A stretch of DNA of 64,000 nt from Pagrus major (taxonomy: Eukaryota > Chordata > Actinopteri > Spariformes > Sparidae), in assembly GCF_040436345.1 (NCBI RefSeq), contig NC_133235.1, forward strand, positions 18,438,660 to 18,502,659, given 5' to 3'. The notes beneath the pieces are model-generated. The model worked only from the letters and a program-made list of their open reading frames with translations, had not been told where the DNA came from and ran no database searches. A program made the translations under genes and the position numbers. Positions 49,965 through 61,200 of this stretch are shown in pieces. The stretch's first letter is position 1, and each line of letters starts with the position of its first letter.

Positions 49965-50091
49965 AAGAAGCAGCTTCATTCATCATTTATTTAAACTGCT
50001 TTGGAGCACCGGCATGTGCCGGGGTAAAATGCTTTGGAGATGGCCCAGTCGTTCATCTTTTCTGCTTTATTTCATTACACTGCATCATCCT
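49965..50091 (-). other. myom1: myom1 3' UTR with polyadenylation signal
   Basis: A minus-strand AATAAA lies at 49986-49991, about 100 bases past the stop. A closer one at 50066-50071 is only about 20 bases from the stop and less likely. The predicted 3' UTR is therefore very short, about 125 bases. Confidence 0.5.
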
Positions 50092-52231
50092 CTAGCCTTT
50101 CTTCTCCTCCTTATCCTCGTCCTCTGGGTTGTAGACGCTGACGGTGAACTCGCCAGCTTCTGTGCCGTACTTGTTCTTGACCACGAGGGCGTACTTCCCA
50201 GAGTCCGCCGTTGTGACAGCGGCGATTGTGATGCTGGCAAACTTGCCGTGCTCGAACTTGAGTTTGTAGCGTTCGTCAGACACCAGTTCCTTTTCATTCT
50301 TCGTCCAGCTCACCTCAGGTGTGGGCTCGCCCCAGACATTGCCAGTCAGGTTCAGGGACTAAAGAGAAAAAGGGGATTGCAGGAGGGTTGATTTGTGGAA
50401 TGTAAAACTGGATTCAACAGAGTTCAGAGGAAGGAGATGCTCCAGGGAATGAAACAATGAGGAAGAAAGAGGAGGGTGAGACAATGAGCTCAACACTGTT
50501 GACACACTGAATATCTAATTTATGTACCTTGCCCTCTTGGATTGCAACCACATCTGGCAGGCCTCCAATAACACGAGCGCGGTCTAAACAAGAAATCAAA
50601 CAGTGAGCCAAGGAGCAAATATTAACCATCATCTAGTCGGTCAGTCAACCTGTAGAGCATTTGCTTGTTTACAACATAATATTCACAGACGCTGACTTTT
50701 CAAACTGGAAAGGGAACCAACCCTCATAAAAATAATATTGCATTATTTTTAAAGGGACAGTTTTCCCCCAAATCCAAAATATATATTTTTCTTACCTGCA
50801 GTGCAATGTTATCCATCTGGATTGTGCTTAAAACGCCAAAAAATGCATCAGAAAAACTCAATATCAGTGTCTCTTTCCAGATATCATGACCCGGTTACTT
50901 AAAGCGATATTATGTAGAAATTATTATATTGTGCGACTTGGCGCCCCCCACAGTTTCTGAGTGCAACACCACTGTCATAAATACAAATCCCAGGTCTGTA
51001 ACAATTTGTCAGACGTAATGTAGGTGCTAACTACAAACAAAACTCATCATTATCATCACGTCATAACAATGTCATGTGTTGTAAACTCGTATCTAAAAGT
51101 AAACATGTATGTAACGCTGTGATCCTACCCTCTGACTGAAGTTACAATGTGAAGGAAGTGATGGGGGGAAGAGACAACATTCACCCTATTACAAGACACT
51201 GTGCCATCAAAATGATTTCGAAGCTCTTATTTTTAAGGTACAAAAAAACGTTACATTATGTTGCTTTAGTATAATCCAAAGACCACATCCGTTGTGAGCC
51301 GTTTCATGGAGGGACTATTTTCTTTCCATACCACCGTGCAGAAGGAAGCATACATCTACCCATGGACAAGAGGCTAGCTAACTAGGCTAACTAAGCTAGC
51401 TAACGTTACAGACATTAAAGTTTTCATCCCATGCTGTCACTAGTACAAGGCTCTCATCCATGAGCAGATGTACACTTCCTTCTGCGCGGTGATATGGTGC
51501 ACTGTAGTTTGGTCGAAAGAAAATAGTTCCGGTTCTATGTCCGTTATCTCCAAAACTCGGCAACTGAAACCAAAACTATCTAGATGGATAAATCTCACTA
51601 CAGGTAAACTCTAAAATGTATGTAATATGTTTTTTTGATTTTGGGGTGAACTGTCCCTTTAACTCAACTGTATGCATGAATGATATTTTTAAATAAGTTT
51701 AGATGAAAATTTCCTGATATATAGCTATTTCATCTCCTGGAAAGCCATTTTCCATAAATGAGTTCATGATATTTTGATGACCAATAGACTCATATATCTT
51801 CTATTCACTGAACCCAAGTTTAAAATTCTAATAAAACTCATATAGCCTCTATATCCAGAAGAAAGTTACATCATTTCCTAAAGTGATGTCTCTTGGGAGA
51901 AACTACAGAATGAATAACTACTTACTTCTCTCTGCGATTGCTGCCGCCCTACGGAAGGAAGGAGACAGACATTGTGAGAAGCATCTTAAAACGGTATCGC
52001 AGACAGAATCCTTTTTTCCCCTGTGCTATACAATGTCAGGAAATGTATTTTGAATCCTTCTAAAAGGGCTCACAAAGTACATAGAGTCTATTTTTAAGTT
52101 TGTCATGACTGTTGCTATTTATTTGTGTGAACATCCTCTTCAGACAGAAATACAGAATTACACAACATGAGGACAGATGAGTTTGTTTACTTACTTCAGC
52201 CTTTGGAATTCTTCAAATGCTTCTTCCCATG
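50092..52231 (-). CDS. myom1: myom1: microexon-coded helix and C-terminal Ig domain My13
   Basis: Two very small exons, 52195-52231 (37 bases) and 51926-51948 (23 bases), encode the helix WEEAFEEFQRLKAAAIAER. My13 follows in 50528-50583 (RARVIGGLPDVVAIQEGK) and 50092-50358 (NLTGNVWGEPTPEVSWTKNE, TTADSGKYALVVKNKYGTEA). The chain ends with the charged tail EDEDKEEKKG and TAG at 50092-50094. My13 is the dimerisation domain that makes myomesin an antiparallel dimer. The intron at 50584-51925 contains a nested repeat. Confidence 0.93.
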
Positions 52232-55200
52232 CTGCACCGGAAAAAAATACACTTATTATCAATAATAGTTACATAAGCTAAAGTTAACGGGACCTTTTTA
52301 AAAATCTTCCTCACTTGGCTTGTAAAGTTTCACTCACCCTGGCCAGACAGATCAAAGACTCTCTTTACGCCGTCCTTGCCATCAAAGATGTCCATGGCGT
52401 ATTTGCCCTTGTCCTTCTCGGTGGGCTCATTGATCTTAAGCCAAAGCTGCTCTCCTGTGACTCCAGACTTAACTCTCTCTGAGGCGGCAATCTTAGTATC
52501 TCTAATGAGGAATGGGCAGCAGAGACATCAATTAATGCTGTTTACTGAAAGTATACGTGACCTAAAAGCAAGATTGTAATAGGAATGCAGTAACTCAGCT
52601 GACCCTTAAAATCTGCACTTAAACCACTGAAATCGAAAAATGATGATAAATGCAATGATTCTCTCTCATGTTGTATTGCTTGACTAATTGGTCCCAGCTA
52701 CATAAAAACACCCTCGGACCTATTGAGATATACATGCAAAGCAACCATGATAACTAACTTGGTCTTGCTCTGTCCATTTTGACTCAATCTGCGACTGCTT
52801 CATACCAATTAAGAAACGATATTTGGCCAATCAGGCTTGAATTTCAGAGGTTAACATGGCTGGAAAACACTACCAAGTGATTTAACATTTGACAGATTTA
52901 ATATATCTTGACATATCTTGTCATATTGTTGAGCATGTGCTAATTTTTCTAGAAAGCTAAAAAATTGGTCGTTGAAGACACCATAATGTCAACATGATAT
53001 CTGATATGTTTTCATTCTGCTCTGTCCATCAGTGTGTCAGCAGTTGCTTGTAAGAAGACTGTTTAGTCTTGTTCTGTCATTTGTCCTCGTATGTCTGTAA
53101 TATGAGTTAAATATAGTGAAACAAAGCACACTTTGTTTTACGGCCACTCATTCACCTAGGTTACATGTAATCCTACAGCTAACAGAGTTGGTTGCTTGGC
53201 AATAGTAGTTTTGTAGAGCTAAAGCTAAACTTATCAACATTCCCTTGTAATGTTATGGTTTTGCAGGGAAGCCGACCCTGTGACAGGCATTAAGAATAAC
53301 TATTATTACTATATGGAAATGGCCAATTATCATACTAATGGTCTTGGTTGTTAATGCTTATCATTGAGAGGCATCAATATGAAATCGTGACTGTTTAAAA
53401 ACGTTAAATGGACAACATCAACTTACCCGGGGTCTGAAAATTAGCCCCTTGGCTAAATCTGACACATTTATGTCATATCTTGTCATATTGTTGATAATCA
53501 AAGAGCGTGGTACCTCAGTAAACTAATGAAAAAAGCATAGTAAAGCAAATACTTGCTAATATTACCAGTGGAATTATTTGACATAGTTTAGACACTGGCA
53601 TATTTAAATATCCATCTCATAGACACCTGACAAATTCAAGTTTGTTAACGTACTTGTGGAGCCAACCAACGCGCAGTTCCTCGTGGTGATATGTGACATT
53701 GGAGTAGAGGATGATGCCATGTTCAGTGCTGATGACTTGGACTTGAGAGGAGGAGTTGGCTGCAGGGTAAAGAATGAAAAGCAGGTGTTTATCTACATCC
53801 CAAGGAACCTGTATGGATCAATGCGCCTCAAACTATTTCAGTCTCTAGCTGTTAATAGTGCATGCAGTGGAAAAATACTGTAAATCTGCACATTCTGAAT
53901 CTCTCTGTGGTGTCCTTTAGTGTGTGGTGCTTAATGACTCACCAATAACCCTGAACAGCTCATTCAATACAGTTTGGTATCCTGGCGAAAAAGAAAGGAT
54001 AAGACCATGTCACATTCACTGATATCACAGCACTGGTGGCCGTTTTTTCCCCACAAAATTCATGAAAGACACGTTACCTGCATCCGTCAGATTGAAAGTG
54101 CTCTTATCTTTGCCTCTGTCGTCTTTCAGGAAGACCTCGTAAATACCTGCATCGGCCTTTGAGATCTAAAGTTTGACGTAAAAGCAACTTTAGTGTCCTT
54201 GAGACTGCGATAAATCCTACTTCAAACAGAAGGGAATACAGTATAATTCTTGGAACAGATATAAGAGACAGTAGAACAGCCAGACAGAGACCAAACTAAA
54301 CGGAAAAGGCAAGCTTTTCTCCCGCCCGGGATGCTGCAGGCATTTAGAGGAAAACATGAAAAAGGAAAGACGAGGAGGACAAATGGAGACATTATAGGTG
54401 TCAACTTATGGCAGCAAAGATTATGTCCAGACTTTGGGTCTTGGTGGCGGGGGGACGTCGTCTGCAGGTGGTTTTTTCCCTCCTTTTTCTTTCTTTATCT
54501 CTTGCTTAACAACCCACTGTGAATTAAACAGATAAGCCAGTTAATGCAAAAGCGGATGAAAGGAGTGGCAGTGAACAGGACGCCTCTCCTGAGCTCATGC
54601 AATGACACCAACCCTCTCTACATGAGTAATTTTTATAGCGTTTCAACGTACAGGTACCTTGAAACGTCAATATAACTTCACTGGCAGCAACACTGACTAA
54701 CAGACCAGATTGATATCCTCAATAAAGGACAGCTTTTCAGTTTCACAATGTGTGAGTACGGTGGCCAGTGAGTTAAATTGAATACAATGTTAGAAATGAA
54801 ATGGTATGGATTGATCACACAGAAAACCATATACTGTATTTACACTATACCTATGAATCTATAATGTCAAAATTTGGAGATTTTATTAGGATAACAAGTA
54901 AAAGCTCCAAAATGGAGAGTCAGTTGTTCCCAATATGTCTATTCTGACTCTCTAGTACAACATGCCGATGTGCTGACTCCAGCAGGCAACGTGAATATTC
55001 TTAGAAGTGTTTCATCATTTATGGTTCTGTGTGTCAGAGAGGGATGGTTGATATCGTAGCATCTACTCTTTGTCTACAATGGTAGCAGAAGCAGCTTTTG
55101 GCTCTCTACTCATAAGCTCACGACTCCTGACAAAGCACGGCCTCTGTCTAATGGGCTGACCTTTCCGATATTAAAGGTCAGCTCGCCATCCTTCCTCTCA

Positions 55201-58200
55201 ATTTTCTGAGCGTCCTCGTCGTCCTCTGCAATCTCAATGCAGTCCTTAGACCAGGTGATCTCAGTCTCTGCTTTCACATTACCTATCTGTGGAGGAACAG
55301 AACCAATTTGTGACGCTTCATCTTTTTAAAAATATTAACAGCGGTACAAACATTTACAATTACTTTTCTTACCTTGCATTTCAGCAGCACATTGCATTCC
55401 TCAGTAACAGTGAAGTCAAGGTACTCCACAAAGTGAGGACCTGTAGATAGAATAAAAGATCATTATCCACATATACTTGCCTAATTAGTGTTAAACTTAT
55501 GGAAGAAAAGTAAGATTTCTTACCTTGTTTCCTGACCCATTCTGCACGCTCAAATTCTGACTTCTTTTGAAGCGTCCTGAATTCTGGACAAAGGCAAAGA
55601 AGAGTCCTTTCATATTTTTTTATGTAACTGAAAGTTCAGACAGGCAGTGCATCAGACAGTCAGCGAAGGTGAGAATGAAAAAAAGGACACACAGTCAAAA
55701 AAAAGCTTGTCTTCTGCTGCCCCTCAGTGGACATTCATGTTAATTGCAGCAAATGCCACCAAGCAGAGTGAAGCTGTTCAGTATGTGTCGTTAAAATATA
55801 TCTGCAGGTTTTCTGTATCTGCATTTAAATATTTGCATTTGAGGTCTTACCATCTCCAATGAGCACCAGACTGGTTGTACCCTTAGCCTTGCCATCCACC
55901 AGGTTAAAGGTGAACGTTCCCTCATCGGTGACCTCCAGAGAATCCATAAACATCTCAATGATGCCGGTCGTCTTGTCAAAGTTCATTGTGTATTTCTGGA
56001 AGCAGGAAACCCAGATTCATGAGATGTTATATGTGGACACGCATGACAACAGGAGACATTTCAAAAAAATTGAGTATGATTCCTACCTTTCCCTGAGTAA
56101 TGATGACATCATTAAAGACATACTCCACTTCGCAGGCAGAAGTTAATTTCTCCACCTGAGTCCAGAATCGCACGCGACCCTTCTCGAGCAGCTCCATGGC
56201 CATTTCATTCTTAAAGGGAATAACTATAGAAGCACACATTTGTGAAAGCTCTTGTAGTACCCACGACACATTCATTGACACATCCACGTAAGGAACCATC
56301 ACTTGGAAACTAATTCCAAACCTGTGTTTTTAGAGAGTGAATTTGTTGATTATAAAATTCAATTCCTAAACTATATCCAAAACAGAATCTGCACTTGATA
56401 AGCAGAAAAGAAAATGTGGTATTTGCAGTATCTGTGATGTGGTGGGATATTCACCAGGGAACTTGTGTTCATGGCTGATGTCCAGAAGACGCATGAGACC
56501 TGTCAACAACAATAACAGAATCAAAATGAGTGAATGTCCCTTCAGCATCATCTCTTCTGCTACAAGTTGTTTTTCTTATTTGTCTTACAATCTTCTAGAA
56601 AAACACATACAAGTATTAACGCCGCCAGGAATACTCCATGTCAAGTGCAACCTGTGTTGCAATATTACAACAGCTTTGAAAGACATAGTGCTGATGTATC
56701 TGTTCAAAACAATCGCACATCTACACCAGAGTGAGACGGATCGATGCAGCTTTTGAAACAGTGATAACAGACAGGAGCAGACACAGTCCTCCAAGCCCCC
56801 CCTCACACCTTTAGCACTGACACCATCCTTCAAATAACAAGTGAATCAAGTTTCAGAGATGCCAAGGCTGCAGGCTGACTCACCCTCCTCTGTGAGTGTG
56901 TAGCTAGAGGAGAAGCCGTCAGTGCCGGTGACCACACAGGAGTAGGTGCCCAGATCTTCCAGGGAGGGAGTGTTGAAGATAGCTCTGGACCTGGAGATGA
57001 GGACACAGGGGGGCAACAAGGTGTGAGGAAAGAGGTAGAAATTGTGATGATTTAAACTAGCAAGATCGGTAAAAACATTTTGCACATATGCCTGGAACAA
57101 CAGCAAGACGCTGCATGAGAAATCCGACACATAAATGATACTTACTTGCCCTTTTCAGTGACAACAGTCAGACGAGAGGTGTCTGTGACAGCCTTGTAAT
57201 TCTTGGACCAGATAAACTCAGAGCCTTCGCTCATCTCAGAGCACTCAAAGACCATAGAGATCACACCATCGTCATCAACATCCACATAAATCTCTTTGGT
57301 GCCTGAGGAAGAGAGAATAAATAAATGGTTTAAGTGTGTGTGCATCACCAGCTTTACAGATTGCATCTCTTAAACTCAGGATTATAGTATTGACAGTGGC
57401 AAATAATACAATATAGGGCATCAGTTTGGAGTTCATAATAAAAGTGATTTTCCCTTCTTTCCCAGACTTTCAGACCTGCGTAGGAACACTGAATGTGTGA
57501 GTTGCATAACAATCACACTCACCAGGGCGAGTCTGGGCCAGAATTGGCCCTAAGGCTGCTGAGGGCTTTCCAACTCCAGCGAGATTTTGAGCAAGCACAC
57601 GGAAGACGTAGGATGTGCCCGGCTTCAGCCCCTTCACCTGAATCAGCACATGAGGAGTGGAAGGCAGGGAAAAGTTAAGAGAACAATTTTGTCATTATTT
57701 CACTTGCATTTCTCACATCAAGAAATATGCGGGAAGGACACCTCAGCAACAGAATGACAATCTCTCCATCTCCCTCACCTTCATGTACTTCATCTTGTTG
57801 GCCTTCTCGTGAACAGCCTTCCAGCCTGCCTCTCCAGCAGAGGCCACCTTGAGATCCAAATAGTAGCCATTGACAGGTGTGCGGCCATTAAATGCCGGTG
57901 GCTCCCACAGGACCACAGCAGAGGTGTCACGAACCTCAAGCACATGAAGACCAACAGGAGCACCTTGGAGGACGAATACCATAGACTGAATGATGGGGGG
58001 ATAATTTTGGATTCACAAACACGCTGTTACTGGACAAAACAGTGATGGATGTTTCAAATATACTTATCGTAATTAGGGCTGTAACTAACGATTATTTATA
58101 TTTGTGGTTAATCTACTGATTTTTTTCATGATTAATCGATTCATCAAAATCTAATCGAACTCCCAGAGCCCAAAGCGATGTCTTTAAATTGCTTCTTTTT

Positions 58201-61200
58201 GTCCAACCAACAGTCCAAAATCCAAAGACTCCTTATATTTACGAACCCAAACATATTGTCTCTCCTACCTGGCACAGTGATGGTCCATTCCTTGCACTCC
58301 AGAGCTGCACTGGCCAGAGAAGCTTTACTCACACCTGCCATGTTCATGGCGCGCACCTGGAACTGGTAGAAGACGTTCTCCTTCAGGTTCTCAGCCTAAA
58401 AGAACAAATGCAGATAATGAGAAATGATTAAAATACTGGTTTCGGGCTGGCAAACTGAAATAAAAAAAAAAAGATCAGTCTTCTGTCATTTGTTAACAAC
58501 GTGACATGATGGCAAATCATTGGAAATCTGGTCCATGGGTGCTTGAAGTCAAAGAACTTACTTTATAGGAGGTAGTAGTCAATGCCTGGTGGTTCAGTTC
58601 ATGCCATTTCCCAACAACGTCTCCCTTCACAGTCCTGTAGTCCACAAAATATCCCCTGATATCAGCCCCTCCATCTTTAGCAGGCGCAGTCCAGCCCACC
58701 ACCATGTAGTCCTTCACAGCCTCCAGCACGGTCACACCACTGGGCTTTCCGGGGATGGCTGCAAAGAAAGCAAACACAACATCGACTTTTACTAAAAGAC
58801 AAAAAGTCAAGAAGTGTGCAGACGAGGGTCATTTTCAGACATTCAGACCCTTTTTGTTTACATTTCCTTTATGTATAAGTCAGGCCTGTACATGATCTCA
58901 CACAGATGGCCGAATTTTGCATAGGTCTTAGTTGTCATTAGTGTTAAACTACCACAGTGATCAAAAGTAGTACAGCTGAACATGCTACATGCTTTGGACA
59001 CACAAATAACACACTTTTTTGGAGTCATTATAAAAGTTAAAGTACTTACACTCAAGGCCAGAAGCAGGGTACCTTTCACGACGAGACTCTCATTAGGTTC
59101 ATGCTCTTTAGAACGCAACGTTGTTAAGCCTTTACCTCGGCCATGCACCAAGAGGCAACCCTGAAGAGTTATCAAATAGCACAAGAGAACTCGAGCAGAA
59201 ACACATTTACACAGGAATCAATAAAAGCATTGTAAAACATGATTTAATCTGTTATTTAACCTTGTTGCGGCTAAATGAAGGAGGGGTGCTGACAAAATGT
59301 TAAAGTGTTAGTGATGAGTAGGTCAGGCAACATGCAAATATATGAAACATCAGTCAGATATGAACATGAGCCGTTTGCAGTCAGGAAACTCAAGAAAGGA
59401 TGAGACAGCCAAATGTATCTGAGTAGAATCTGAGCGAGTAAATATGAGACTATAATTCAAGATTTTTTGTTAGGAAAAGGAAAACAAGTGATGAAAGTTA
59501 ACAAGGTTCATGAACAAAGATGAGTTAAGAGGCTCAGAGGCAAAGAGCAGACGGCTTCAGGTCATGTGCATGAATGTGCTGAACTATTTAAATCTGGTCT
59601 TTCTGGGGGGGGGGGGATAGCTCAGCAATATCATTCCCTGGATAAATAAATGTTTAAAAACAGCTGGGAGCATGGAGTGGAGGGAAAGAGTATGGCTTGA
59701 ATGCTACAGGCAAAGTGAATAATGGAGATGAGATGTGAGGACACTCACAGACAGCAGCTTTCACAACCACAGCTTCAGAGTCGTGGGAGCTCTGGCTGTA
59801 TCCTGCGGCGTTGACTGCCTTGACTCTGAACACGTAGTTTGCCCCGGTAGTCAGGCCATGGCACACAAACCTGAGAACAGCACAGACAAAGGTGTAAAGA
59901 GTTGTCATTTTACCATTACACTTTGATTTTTCAACTGTTACATTTAAGATTGAACTTCTGTTTATACAAAGGTTTAAGGGTAATATAAGAGCTCAGGGAA
60001 AACAGGTAACTAATTGCTATTTCTTCTGAAAATTGATAATGTTAGCCAAAGTGGCTATCTTAGCTAACCAATGTTGATATTCCACTCAAGACACTGTAAG
60101 CTTTTGAATATGAAATAACACCTTCTTCCTCTTACAAATGAAAAGATGAATTCATAAGCAGTAAAACACACCCGAAAAATCCACAAAATCTCACTTAAAA
60201 CCCTGGAACGACCACTGAAGGTAAGCTCGTTAGCCTGTTAAACATCTAGCCTGATGAATGATGCCAATAAATCAAATAATGAAGAGTTAAGGGACATTTT
60301 TACAGATTGCAGTTACCCAATTTAAACACCAAAAAGCAACAAGAAATGTTTGTAATGTTTGTTGTTCATAAAACCTTGTCTTTAACTGTACCTACCTGGT
60401 CTGCTTGACAGGTTTGTTGTTGCAAGGCATCCAGACATTGGTTCCCACCACGCTACAATCAATATAGTAGCCAACCAGGTGTGTGACATCCTTAGAGGCC
60501 GCCCAGAAGACCACCACTGAGGTGTCGGTGTTCCTGGTGGCCACTGGATTGCCCGGAGTTGAGGGCAGGTCTGTTGAGAAAATAGGGGAAAAGAAAAGAA
60601 ATAACAATAATCACAGTGAGGAAAGAGGGAAAATAACAGATTGGAATAAGACGGAATATAATTCAGGAAGGATCTGTGAATAACTATTGAAATAAGACAA
60701 CTGATGATATAATGATGTTGATTTCAGCTCACCCAGTTTATCTCCGACTGTGGTCTCTCCTGTGGGTACAGAAGACTCGCCCACACCAGCAGAGTTGCAG
60801 CAGCGCACACGGAAGTTGTAGGATTTACCCTCGGCCAGGTCAAACAGGGCAAAGCGGGGAGACTTGACTGGCATACCAGTGTTCACCCTCTGCCAGGTGT
60901 CTGAACCTGAAACACACTGTGGTCCACAGAGAACCAGACACATGTCAGTAAGAGAGCAGTTAACAAGACAATAGTTACATAAATCTGACAACTGGAATGC
61001 AGACACATGTTGACATAGAAAAAATGTTTGTTTTGGATGCTCTACAACTCAAACCCAAAGATATGTACTGTAATGTCAGAGAAAACAAGAAAATATTCAC
61101 ATTTGAGGAGCTGAAACCAGTGAATTATTGGCATTTTTGCTAAACAAACTGATACATTTCAGTTCTACTAGAGGCAGTAATCCATTTCTCCTCACCTTCT

